Source of the DNA: Phycisphaerae bacterium
GTDB lineage: Bacteria; Planctomycetota; Phycisphaerae; SM23-33
Length of the DNA stretch: 13,029 nt
Direction: 5' to 3'
Assembly: GCA_030628445.1 (NCBI GenBank)
Contig: DAOVQV010000012.1
Coordinates: 1-13,029, forward strand
Position 1 is the stretch's first letter. Each line of letters starts with the position of its first letter. This document shows, in pieces, positions 6,001 to 13,029 of this stretch. The position numbers and the translations under genes are program-made. A model generated the notes under the pieces. The model saw only the letters and a program-made list of their open reading frames with translations. It was not told the DNA's origin and ran no database searches.

Positions 6001-7005
6001 TCACCCCACAAGAATGTTGACGTCGACGATCCCGCCGACGGACGGGTGGCCTCCATATGTCAAGATCAGGCCCGTCCAGACAACATATCCAACCAGAACG
6101 ATCCACATGATTTTGTCGCGCAGCATCACTGAGACCGGATCGTAGTCGCTGGCATTTCGCGTAATACGATTGTATCGAAACATCCCGTAGACGACGATCG
6201 GGACGGTCCACACCAGATGTGCCGATCCGACCCGACTGACCGTACCGGGTGCTAGGCAGTACAGGGCGTAGGTCAAAATAGCAAGAGCGGCCGAGACGGT
6301 CAGCATGTGTTCGATATCGCCGGGCTCATACGCGCGATTGGTCGCCCTGGCAGCGGCGGCGGATTCGGGTGACAGAGCGGCGATTTCACCGCGGCGCTTC
6401 GTCAGTGCGATAAACAGGCACAACGTAAAAGTGCACACGACCAACCAGGGACTGACAGGAACCGAAATCGCAGCAGCACCCGCCATGGCTCGCAACACGA
6501 AACCCAAGGCAACCACGATCACGTCAATAATCATGTGCGCCTTCAACCAAAACGAGTACAGGAGGTTAAGCACCAAATAACACCCCGCCCAGAGGATCAG
6601 AGCTGACCCATACAACGGCTGATCGGAACGCAGTGGTAACGACATCACCACAGCTACGGTGATCCCCGCGATCAGAAGCAGTATCCCGGCTGCGGCGGCG
6701 ACGCTCGGCGACAACCGACCCGAAGCAACGGGCCGGCGGCGCTTCACGGGGTGCGCCCTGTCGGCCTGGCGGTCGCAGACGTCGTTGAGCAGGTACACGC
6801 CGCTGCTGAGAAGGCAAAACGCCCCTCCCCCCACCAACGCCTGAACACAAGCCAAAGGTTCGACGAAACGCATCGAAAACAACACAGGCGCAACGACAAA
6901 GCCGTTCTTGATCCAGTGCCCGGGCCGCATCGCCTCGACGATCGGCCGGAGCCATCGCCCCTGCGAGCTGTCAGCGGTGCGATTCGCTGCGGTAGAATCG
7001 ACCAT
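6001..7005 (-). CDS. UbiA-family decaprenyl-phosphate phosphoribosyltransferase-like protein
   Basis: A membrane prenyltransferase of 334 residues with about eight or nine helices. RPGHWIKN (27-34) and NDVCDRQADRAHP (74-86) closely follow the mycobacterial DPPR synthase (Rv3806c) pattern, with the N-D-x-x-D-x-x-x-D aspartates in place. A second conserved block, YSFWLKAHMIIDV (150-162), and RYNRITRNASDYDPV (277-291) also resemble that subgroup rather than quinone UbiA enzymes. The known reaction joins phosphoribosyl pyrophosphate to decaprenyl phosphate, a step towards lipid-linked ribose or arabinose; here it is inferred. I chose the ATG at 7003-7005 because GGGAGG stands 4 nt before it; an ATG at 7018-7020 would add five residues. 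No DprE1/DprE2-type epimerase is in the window. It lies third from the 3' end of the minus-strand cluster, after a 184-nt gap from the GT-C gene. Confidence 0.85.
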   Translation of the reverse strand: MVDSTAANRTADSSQGRWLRPIVEAMRPGHWIKNGFVVAPVLFSMRFVEPLACVQALVGGGAFCLLSSGVYLLNDVCDRQADRAHPVKRRRPVASGRLSPSVAAAAGILLLIAGITVAVVMSLPLRSDQPLYGSALILWAGCYLVLNLLYSFWLKAHMIIDVIVVALGFVLRAMAGAAAISVPVSPWLVVCTFTLCLFIALTKRRGEIAALSPESAAAARATNRAYEPGDIEHMLTVSAALAILTYALYCLAPGTVSRVGSAHLVWTVPIVVYGMFRYNRITRNASDYDPVSVMLRDKIMWIVLVGYVVWTGLILTYGGHPSVGGIVDVNILVG

Positions 7006-7109
7006 TTCGCCTCCCGCCATATTCAGGTATTCCTACGGACAATGTCGCCGATCCGTTCTGGGTTTCGAGTCCGGAAATACCCCAGCCCAGCACACGGACT
7101 TACCACGCA

Positions 7110-7121
7110 GTCGATATCGAC
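7110..7121. promoter_or_regulatory. 12-bp perfect palindrome upstream of the UbiA-type gene
   Basis: GTCGATATCGAC is a perfect palindrome 105 bp upstream of the chosen start of the UbiA-type gene, in the gap after the GT-C gene. The rest of this gap (7006-7189) holds no gene and no good promoter that I can see. An operator is possible, but chance is a real alternative. Confidence 0.22.
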
Positions 7122-7189
7122 AAAACGCCCCCGAACCCTCAACAAAAGCACGCCTGACTGCGGTGACCAAAGTGGCGACGATACCTACA

Positions 7190-8725
7190 TCAGGGCCTCG
7201 TCGGCGCCGTCGAAGATGTGCGCCAGGCGACGCGATACAGGATCTTGTCGGTCCCAATCGGCTCAAGTGAAGCCACCTCGTCCAGCCAAGCTGGGTAGTA
7301 TCCCTGCGCTCTTGAGACGACAAAGACTTCGCCCGTCCCGATGGGTATCGCTTCGGGAGTTATCCGTCCAGCCCCCAAAAGCCTGATGGATTTTTCGGGC
7401 ATCTCCAACTGCTTCGTCCATAAGAGGGGATACAGGGCGGTGCTGTCGGCGATAATCGTGCCGCCGTCGGGGACATCCTGAAGCGCCTGGCGTGCGAACA
7501 GCTCGGCCGAGTTCTCACTGCCCTTCCAAGGTACAACCCAGTAGGCGACGGGGTCGCGGTACGGCAGATCCTTCCGTCCCGGTAAGGGTAAATTCGCCCT
7601 GGGCCAAACCACGGGAGCTGACGCATAGATAAGCGGCGTGAGAACCACGCTAAGGACAGTCAGCAGAATCAACGGGCGGGCAGCTTTGACTCGTGCGAGC
7701 CAGTCCAACCCCACACCTCCCAGGATGCTCACCATGACATAGAACGGCAGGAAGAACATAAACTGGTCCGGAACGGGATAACGAATGGCAAAGAGCAGGT
7801 ATACCGCGGTCAGATAACCAAACGCCCACATCAACGGCCGGGGAAGTCTCCTCCTCATTGCAACCAGACCCACACCCATCAATGGCAGGATCATGTTGGG
7901 AAAGCTGTAGAGAATGTATCCGACCCCCATACGGACCGCCTTGGCTGAACCACCCAGGACACTGCCCCGCCAGCTGCGACCGAAAAACGCGGAGCTTATG
8001 GCCGCCCCCAACCCCATCTCCGTGGCCTCATACACGATCATCGCCACAAAACCCCCGGCGCCGAGGACCCAGCCCAAGATCATAACCACCACCGACCGCC
8101 AGGGAAGCTTACGAGACCAACATAGATACAGGACCACAAGGGCGTACGCCGGCAGGGCCAGCAGCGCGAGGTTGTGCGCCATCAGTCCCAGCCCGTTAAC
8201 CAGACCAAGCAAGAAAACCCCCCACCCGGTCGCCCTTCGCACCAACGAGACCAACAGGTGAAGTTCGGTGGTGAACAGCGCCACCAGCAACACCTGAGAT
8301 TCGCAGATCGTCGACAGCCAAAACATGGTGTGACACAAGAAAAACGCCGCCCCCCCCAGCATCGCCCAGGACCGCCCGCCCAACAGGCGACGCAGCAGAA
8401 GCGTTACATTGGCAACGGCCACGGCGCCGGCGGCGGCCGATACAAGGTTCATGCGCCACGCCAACGGGCCGAACGGCAGAAGGCTAAAGGCCTTACCCAA
8501 TAAGATCAACAACGGATGCGACAGCGCCAGACCCAGCTCACCAAACAAATCGAAGTTCAGGATTCGCCATTGGAATATACCGCTGTCCTGCCAGGCCGGA
8601 CCTCGCTGAGCGCCCAGAGAATAGAACAGCAGGCTGAAGAGAAGAACCGCTAGGTATACCTTCCAGCCGCTGACCGGGCGCAGCTGCGAGGGTGTCGTAT
8701 CTTCGAACGTGCCGGCGCTTTGCAT
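7190..8725 (-). CDS. DUF2723-type GT-C membrane protein (lipid-linked sugar-dependent glycosyltransferase candidate)
   Basis: A protein of 511 residues with a short cytoplasmic start, about ten hydrophobic segments and a soluble C-terminal domain of about 140 residues. The first loop after helix 1 contains AWQDSG (44-49), followed by SHPLLILLGKAFSLLPFG (69-86) and AWRMNLVSA (89-97), which match the DUF2723 pattern of D-S-G, H-P and L-P-F-G-x-x-A-W-R-x-N. That family belongs to the GT-C superfamily, relatives of protein O-mannosyltransferases that use polyprenyl-phosphate sugars outside the membrane. The usual Glu after DSG is replaced by Ile, and HPPG by HPLL, so it is a divergent member. I chose the ATG at 8723-8725 because the first helix follows 20 residues later and a TATAAT box stands just upstream; a TTG start at 8806 would give 538 residues. 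It heads the minus-strand glycan cluster. Confidence 0.72.
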   Translation of the reverse strand: MQSAGTFEDTTPSQLRPVSGWKVYLAVLLFSLLFYSLGAQRGPAWQDSGIFQWRILNFDLFGELGLALSHPLLILLGKAFSLLPFGPLAWRMNLVSAAAGAVAVANVTLLLRRLLGGRSWAMLGGAAFFLCHTMFWLSTICESQVLLVALFTTELHLLVSLVRRATGWGVFLLGLVNGLGLMAHNLALLALPAYALVVLYLCWSRKLPWRSVVVMILGWVLGAGGFVAMIVYEATEMGLGAAISSAFFGRSWRGSVLGGSAKAVRMGVGYILYSFPNMILPLMGVGLVAMRRRLPRPLMWAFGYLTAVYLLFAIRYPVPDQFMFFLPFYVMVSILGGVGLDWLARVKAARPLILLTVLSVVLTPLIYASAPVVWPRANLPLPGRKDLPYRDPVAYWVVPWKGSENSAELFARQALQDVPDGGTIIADSTALYPLLWTKQLEMPEKSIRLLGAGRITPEAIPIGTGEVFVVSRAQGYYPAWLDEVASLEPIGTDKILYRVAWRTSSTAPTRP

Positions 8726-8734
8726 TACGGGCCT

Positions 8735-8762
8735 ATTATAAGAACACTCTGCGACCAGTCGA
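8735..8762 (-). promoter_or_regulatory. promoter of the GT-C cluster, close to the start codon
   Basis: On the minus strand a perfect TATAAT (8735-8740) is preceded by TCGACT (8757-8762), a four-of-six match to the -35 box, at a 16-bp spacing. Transcription would begin near 8728, only 2-3 nt before the ATG at 8725, which implies an almost leaderless mRNA. If the gene starts at the upstream TTG (8806) this box is inside the coding region and would be irrelevant. Confidence 0.45.
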
Positions 8763-8887
8763 TAGGCTACCAGCCGGCCACACATACCGCAGATCGACCG
8801 AGCCAACGAATTCCGCCTGCCACGGCCGCTCCTATGGGTCCCAAGTCAGATCCGCAAACGCCCGAACCCAGTTTTTACGAGAAGCCC

Positions 8888-8916
8888 TTGACCCCCGGAT
8901 CGGCGTATAATGATAT
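8888..8916 (+). promoter_or_regulatory. promoter of the TPR protein gene, close to the start codon
   Basis: TTGACC (8888-8893) is a good -35 box. Two -10 candidates follow: a perfect TATAAT (8906-8911) at only 12 bp spacing, and TGATAT (8911-8916), a three-of-six match at the ideal 17 bp. Either would start transcription between about 8918 and 8924, just ahead of the ATG at 8926. This again suggests a very short leader. Confidence 0.42.
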
Positions 8917-8925
8917 GTGAGGCCA

Positions 8926-10053
8926 ATGGCACACAGTGCCGCAAAACCCGGCTGGCCGACGACGCTGGCGATGCTGATTGGGGCTTCGGCGGCGCTTCTT
9001 GTCAACCCAACCGCCGCACTTGCCCAAACTCGCAAAGACATCGGGATTTCGACACCGGGATCTCTGCGAGTGATTGGTCAAAGTGGTGGGACATACGATT
9101 TTCGGCGATACTCATATGGCATTGGATCTCTGCAGTCGGGCAAGCCCGGGGCAGCAGGGACGGTCCTTAGAAGTTCGGTTCCCAGTCCGGCCGATTACAC
9201 CATCCGCCACTCGGGGGGTGGCGCGGCAAGCGTAGGCAATGTGCCGTTCGGCTCGCCCGCAAGACCAGCCCCCGTCGATATTCGCGGTGGGAGAAGCACT
9301 GTTATACCCCGGATAGGAACCGCTGGTGTACACCGGATCCCCCTGGGCGGGACAAGAAGCGCCGCAGGTGCGGCCCGGACGTACCTGCAGGCGATCAGCG
9401 CCGGTCCAGTCTTCTCGACGCCCAGGTTTCCAGGACCTATCACGTCGCTTGTTCCCCAAGACAGCGGTTTGTACGCAAAGCACATGGCCCAAGCCGAGGA
9501 AGCATTTCGGGCCGGCGAATATCAAAAGGCCTTGAGTCTGTACCGCAAGGCAAACGAACTCGGCCGGGACGATCCCGAGAGCCTGCTGGGTATGGCCTAC
9601 GCCAACTATGCCCTGTCCAGATACTCTTTCGCTTCGGCGGGATACTATCTGCAAAAGGCGATTGAGCGTTTCCCGGAACTGCCTCTTGCCCCTCTGAAAC
9701 CAGCGGGGTTCTACGCGGACCAGGAAACCTACGAAAGACATCTGGGCTACCTTAAGGCACACCTGCGGAAAAGACCTTCCGACTCCAACGCCCTCCTAAT
9801 ACTGGGCGTTTTCCGGTGGTTCGAAGGTGATGTTGCACCCGCGAAGGCAGCGCTGCGGAAAGCGGCATCGGCGAGCAGGAATCCTAAGGTACTGGAAGCC
9901 ATAAAGACGTTTTGGGACGGGATGGCGGCCAGCGGGAAGGTGTTGGAGCCGCTAAGCCCAACCACCCAGCCCGCAATCGTCGCAGGCTCCGGGGCGCCGG
10001 GGCCGCCCGGTCCCCCACAGGCACCTCAAGCACCTGGCGCTGAAGATCGGTGA
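8926..10053 (+). CDS. exported TPR-repeat protein of unknown function
   Basis: A protein of 375 residues from the ATG at 8926. A signal peptide ends in AALA before QTRKD at about residue 33. Residues 40-178 are rich in Gly, Ser, Pro and Arg and look unstructured. A helical part follows with tetratricopeptide-like repeats: AEEAFRAGEYQKALSLYRKA (190-209), then about 217-250, and DSNALLILGVFRWFEGDVAP (286-305). The last 25 residues are a Pro/Gly/Ala-rich tail. TPR proteins serve as assembly or protein-contact platforms, and in glycan loci often help export; that role here is inference. GAGG stands 3 nt before the ATG; a GTG at 8917 would add three residues. It is divergent from the GT-C cluster and followed after 153 nt by the dehydratase gene. 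Confidence 0.8.
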   Translation: MAHSAAKPGWPTTLAMLIGASAALLVNPTAALAQTRKDIGISTPGSLRVIGQSGGTYDFRRYSYGIGSLQSGKPGAAGTVLRSSVPSPADYTIRHSGGGAASVGNVPFGSPARPAPVDIRGGRSTVIPRIGTAGVHRIPLGGTRSAAGAARTYLQAISAGPVFSTPRFPGPITSLVPQDSGLYAKHMAQAEEAFRAGEYQKALSLYRKANELGRDDPESLLGMAYANYALSRYSFASAGYYLQKAIERFPELPLAPLKPAGFYADQETYERHLGYLKAHLRKRPSDSNALLILGVFRWFEGDVAPAKAALRKAASASRNPKVLEAIKTFWDGMAASGKVLEPLSPTTQPAIVAGSGAPGPPGPPQAPQAPGAEDR

Positions 10054-10130
10054 TTCATCAGAACCCCCGACTGTCCGAACTCGTAACAACATCGTTGCGA
10101 CCTTCGCTGGCGGTTTGCACGCAGTGCGGT

Positions 10131-10136
10131 TATACT
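10131..10136 (+). promoter_or_regulatory. candidate -10 box upstream of the dehydratase gene
   Basis: TATACT, the same hexamer as in the promoter at 2090-2095 and sharing TATACTCA with it, lies 71 bp before the start codon. No convincing -35 box stands at the right distance. The small inverted repeat GCAC/GTGC (10117-10127) is just upstream. The rest of the gap 10054-10206 holds nothing I recognise. Confidence 0.25.
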
Positions 10137-10206
10137 CAACTCGTTCGTAAACGTATGCCGATTCAATAGATTAAGTTTTCCGAAACTCCAGCAGTAAGTT
10201 TGAGCG

Positions 10207-12228
10207 ATGGTTCAGATTGACAATGACGCACAATCCAAGTCTTACCCCGTAAGACTACTTGGGTTTATGGAATCGCTCACGATGCGCCATCGGCTCACCG
10301 TGACGCTTGTAGTTCACGTCTCTCTTTTCACCCTGGCGTTGCTCTTGGCGTATCTGGTCTGGTTCGACGCAGGGCCGGTAGGCGAAAGGCAAAAGTGGTT
10401 CATGAAATCATTCGTGCTCTGCCTGCCTTTCTTTCTGGTTGTCAAGCTCCTCATTTTCGGGAAGCTTAAGCTTCTGCGTGGCGGGTGGCAGTACGCAAGT
10501 ATCCGTGACGTGGCTAGTATCCTCCTGGCCTCGTGGATCTTCGTGTTGGTTGGGTTTTGCTTAATCATTGTCTTCAGGGATATACCCAGATGGGCCGGGA
10601 GGGTGCCGATCCCGTACCTGGGAGCCTACTTTAACGTCTGGCCCAGAGGCGTTCTTGTACTGGATTTCCTTGCGACCGTATTCCTGATCTGCACGGCAAG
10701 GCTGGGGTTTCGGTTGTACCGTGAGGAACTGCGCCCCATTTCACCGGAGGGCCTGCGACGGGTACTGATCGTCGGGGCCGGCGACGCCGCGGAGAACATC
10801 ATTCGCGAAATCTACCGCATGTCCGTCGAACGTTACCGCGTGATTGGCCTCGTAGACGACGACCCGGGCAAGAAGAGCATTATGATCCACGGAATTCCCG
10901 TGTTGGGAACAACCGAGGACCTCCGGCGCATCTGCCAGGAAGAAAACGTCGAGGAAATCATCATAGCGATGCCCTCGGCGACTCAGAAGCAGTTGCGCCG
11001 CGTGATCGAGCTTTGCAGCGGAACCAAGCTCAATTTCCAGTCACTCCCGTCCGTGGGGGACCTGATCGACGGGCGGGTAACCGTCTCGCAAATCAGGCCG
11101 GTGGACATCAACGACCTCCTAAGCCGCGAGGCCGTCGAATTGGACACCGAAGCACTGGGGCGGTTTCTGCGAGACCGGCGGGTGCTGATCACCGGCGCGG
11201 GGGGCAGTATCGGATCAGAAATGTGCCGGCAGGTCTGCAATTACGCCCCCGCCAGGCTGATCCTCGTGGAGCAAGCCGAGAACGCACTTTTCGAAATCGA
11301 AAACGAGCTGGTGGCAGCCTATCCCGACATATCCATCGACGCATGCATCTGTGACATATATGACCGGGATCGCGTGATGCAGATCTGGGCCCAACATCGC
11401 CCCGAAGTGGTGATTCACGCCGCCGCCCACAAGCACGTGCCTCTGATGGAGCGCGACCCGGCCGAAGCGATCAAGAACAACGTCATCGGCACAAGAAACG
11501 TCGCCGACGCCAGCTGCCAGTACGGATGCAATGAGTTCGTCATGATCTCCACCGACAAAGCGGTCAATCCGTCATCCGTGATGGGCGCTTCCAAACGCGT
11601 CGCGGAGATCTACACGCAGGCACTGAACGGCCGGGCGGGGGTCAAGACACAATTCAAGGCCGTGAGGTTCGGTAACGTGCTGGGCTCGGCGGGTTCGGTC
11701 GTCCCGATCTTCCGAAAGCAGATCGCCGATGGTGGGCCCGTTCGCGTGACCCACCCGGATATGACCAGGTACTTCATGACGATACCCGAGGCATCGCAGC
11801 TCGTGCTGCAGGCGGCTGCAACGGGAACGGGCGGGCAAATCTACCTGCTGGATATGGGCGAGCCGGTCAAGATAGTGGATCTGGCCCGGCAGATGATTAC
11901 GCTGAGCGGCTTCAGGCCGGACGAAGACATCGACATCATCTATACCGGCATCCGCCCGGGAGAGAAGCTGTTTGAGGAGCTGCGAACCGATGGCGAAGGC
12001 GTAGAGACTACGGTCCATTCGAAGATACTCATTTGGCAGTCCGTTCCTACCGAATGGGAGAAACTGGAAGGCTCGATAAACAAGCTACAGGAGCTTCAGA
12101 ATTGCCCCGACCGGGCTCGAATAATCGCTGTCCTGAAAGAGACAGTTCCGGAATACCTCCCGCAGAACGCCCCCGAACAAATCAGCCATAGCGCCGAAAT
12201 GGTCTCGGGTGATAGTGGGGAGCAATAG
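10207..12228 (+). CDS. membrane-bound nucleotide-sugar 4,6-dehydratase, WbpM/FlaA1/CapD type
   Basis: A protein of 673 residues, the length of the long WbpM/PglF class. Four membrane helices lie at about 31-52, 67-86, 102-124 and 147-168. A CoA-binding-like Rossmann domain with VLIVGAGDAAE (186-196) follows, then the catalytic SDR domain with VLITGAGGSIGSE (326-338). The active-site stretch STDKAVNPSSVMGASKR (448-464) has Met459 and Lys463 where ordinary SDR enzymes have Tyr and Lys, as is known for this class. It probably dehydrates UDP-GlcNAc to the UDP-4-keto-6-deoxy sugar at the inner membrane face, though substrate and stereochemistry are inferred. No clear Shine-Dalgarno precedes the ATG at 10207; Met21 and Met26 are alternatives before the first helix. 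The aminotransferase gene begins 41 nt after its stop, giving a dehydratase-aminotransferase pair. Confidence 0.9.
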   Translation: MVQIDNDAQSKSYPVRLLGFMESLTMRHRLTVTLVVHVSLFTLALLLAYLVWFDAGPVGERQKWFMKSFVLCLPFFLVVKLLIFGKLKLLRGGWQYASIRDVASILLASWIFVLVGFCLIIVFRDIPRWAGRVPIPYLGAYFNVWPRGVLVLDFLATVFLICTARLGFRLYREELRPISPEGLRRVLIVGAGDAAENIIREIYRMSVERYRVIGLVDDDPGKKSIMIHGIPVLGTTEDLRRICQEENVEEIIIAMPSATQKQLRRVIELCSGTKLNFQSLPSVGDLIDGRVTVSQIRPVDINDLLSREAVELDTEALGRFLRDRRVLITGAGGSIGSEMCRQVCNYAPARLILVEQAENALFEIENELVAAYPDISIDACICDIYDRDRVMQIWAQHRPEVVIHAAAHKHVPLMERDPAEAIKNNVIGTRNVADASCQYGCNEFVMISTDKAVNPSSVMGASKRVAEIYTQALNGRAGVKTQFKAVRFGNVLGSAGSVVPIFRKQIADGGPVRVTHPDMTRYFMTIPEASQLVLQAAATGTGGQIYLLDMGEPVKIVDLARQMITLSGFRPDEDIDIIYTGIRPGEKLFEELRTDGEGVETTVHSKILIWQSVPTEWEKLEGSINKLQELQNCPDRARIIAVLKETVPEYLPQNAPEQISHSAEMVSGDSGEQ

Positions 12229-12269
12229 CCCCGACGCAAGAGCGCCGGGCCTTCAGTAAAAGGTAAACC

Positions 12270-13029
12270 GTGACACGTCAGACAATACCGCTGGCCTCAC
12301 CGGATATAACCGAGTCTGAAATCCAGGTTGCGACCCAAGCCGTCGAGACGATGCTGCGCAGCGGGCAACTGAGTATGGGGCCGCATTTGAAGGGGTTTGA
12401 GGCAGCCGTCGCGGGCAGGGCGGGCAGGAAATACGGCATCGCCGTCAACAGCGGCACGAGCGGGCTGCACCTGTGTATCCGGGCCTTGGGTATCACCGAG
12501 GGCGACGAGGTCATCACCACGCCGTTTTCCTTCATCGCCACCACCAACTGCGTGCTGTTCGAACGCGCCAAGCCGGTATTCGTCGATATCGATCCGGCGA
12601 GCTACAATATGGACCCCGCCGCCGTCGAAGCTGCGATCACGCCGCGAACCAGAGCGATCCTGCCTGTTGAAGTCTTCGGGAATCCAGCCCACTTCGACAC
12701 ATACGAGCAGATCGCCAAGAAGCACGATCTGCTGTTGATAGAGGATTGTGCCGAGGCGCTTGGGGCGAGCTTGAACGGCCGGCCGGCGGGAAGCTACGGT
12801 CAGTGCGGGGTCTTCGCTTTCTACCCCAACAAGCAGATCACCACGGGCGAAGGCGGACTTGTCGTCACCGATAGCGAGAAGATTCGCGACCTGTGCGTCT
12901 CGCTGCGCAACCAGGGAAGGGGCACGGGCGCCTGGCTGTCCCACGCCCGGCTGGGCTACAACTACCGGATGTCCGAGCTGTCGGCCGCACTGGGCAAACT
13001 GCAGATAGCACGCCTGGACGAAATCCTCC
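12270..13029 (+). CDS. DegT/DnrJ/EryC1/StrS-family sugar aminotransferase, 3' truncated by the window edge
   Basis: The reading frame from GTG at 12270 stays open to the window end and gives 253 residues of a protein that is usually about 370-400 long. NSGTSGLHL (60-68) is the PLP phosphate-binding region, IEDCAEALGA (157-166) holds the Asp159 that contacts the pyridine nitrogen, and FYPNKQITTGEGG (184-196) carries the Schiff-base lysine K188. LGYNYRMSELSAALG (228-242) is also typical of the family. The enzyme transfers an amino group to a keto sugar nucleotide. Placed 41 nt after the 4,6-dehydratase, it likely makes a UDP-4-amino-4,6-dideoxy-HexNAc, as PglE does after PglF; this is inferred from pairing. 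AAAGG lies 6 nt before the GTG, which supports the start. The substrate-specific residues in the C-terminal third are outside the window. Confidence 0.92.
   Translation, partial: MTRQTIPLASPDITESEIQVATQAVETMLRSGQLSMGPHLKGFEAAVAGRAGRKYGIAVNSGTSGLHLCIRALGITEGDEVITTPFSFIATTNCVLFERAKPVFVDIDPASYNMDPAAVEAAITPRTRAILPVEVFGNPAHFDTYEQIAKKHDLLLIEDCAEALGASLNGRPAGSYGQCGVFAFYPNKQITTGEGGLVVTDSEKIRDLCVSLRNQGRGTGAWLSHARLGYNYRMSELSAALGKLQIARLDEIL

Noticed and set aside
5906..6211. A minus-strand open frame overlapping the end of the UbiA-type gene
   Set aside because: It overlaps the UbiA-type gene in another frame, is rich in Arg and Asp as expected of a shadow frame, and has no recognisable motif.
8174..8503. 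A plus-strand frame rich in Gln, Arg and Pro inside the GT-C gene
   Set aside because: It is antisense to well-supported membrane helices, and its composition is what reversed hydrophobic codons give.
8888..8911. TTGACC paired with the perfect TATAAT as one promoter
   Set aside because: The spacing is only 12 bp, too short for sigma70; the pairing with TGATAT at 17 bp or TATAAT alone is more likely.

Overview
The window looks like chromosomal DNA from a GC-rich, Gram-negative-type bacterium, most likely a planctomycete (Phycisphaerae or a relative). This is inferred from a secreted protein that joins dockerin-like calcium repeats to a PEP-CTERM-type tail, a DUF2723-type GT-C membrane protein, and a large cell-surface polysaccharide locus. 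No rRNA or other taxonomic marker is present, so the assignment is tentative. There are twelve protein genes, of which the first and last are cut by the window edges. I see no tRNA, rRNA, CRISPR array, transposase or phage gene.

Layout. Bases 2-439 hold the C-terminal end of an ABC importer ATPase. A 156-bp imperfect palindrome (498-653) follows and runs into the 3' end of a minus-strand pair, gmhA then a family 2 glycosyltransferase (1950 down to 636). From about 2067 a well-formed sigma70-type promoter and a roughly 135-nt leader drive a plus-strand secreted trypsin-like protease (2238-3374), followed by a membrane-anchored thioredoxin-fold protein without a CxxC motif (3412-3900). Convergent to these is a minus-strand cluster running from 8725 to 3922: DUF2723 GT-C protein, UbiA-type decaprenyl-phosphate phosphoribosyltransferase, WecA/MraY-type phosphoglycosyltransferase and a DPM1-like glycosyltransferase. 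Divergent from the cluster, on the plus strand, come an exported TPR protein (8926-10053), a WbpM/FlaA1-type membrane nucleotide-sugar dehydratase (10207-12228) and a DegT-family aminotransferase (12270 to the edge).

How the genes may work together. WecA/MraY, DPM1-like and UbiA-type enzymes each put a different sugar onto a polyprenyl phosphate, and GT-C enzymes use such lipid-linked sugars outside the cytoplasmic membrane. The cluster therefore reads as a donor-making and donor-using set for surface glycan or protein glycosylation. The dehydratase and aminotransferase would supply a 4-amino-4,6-dideoxy sugar nucleotide, and GmhA a heptose precursor. The PEP-CTERM protein fits the known link between exosortase sorting and exopolysaccharide loci, although no exosortase gene is visible here.

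The least explained parts are the 156-bp palindrome at 498-653, which supplies the last codons and stop of a glycosyltransferase; the leader at 2101-2237, which has a closing stem and a perfect anti-Shine-Dalgarno match with no start codon after it; and two divergent promoters at 8735-8916 that appear to sit almost on top of their start codons.
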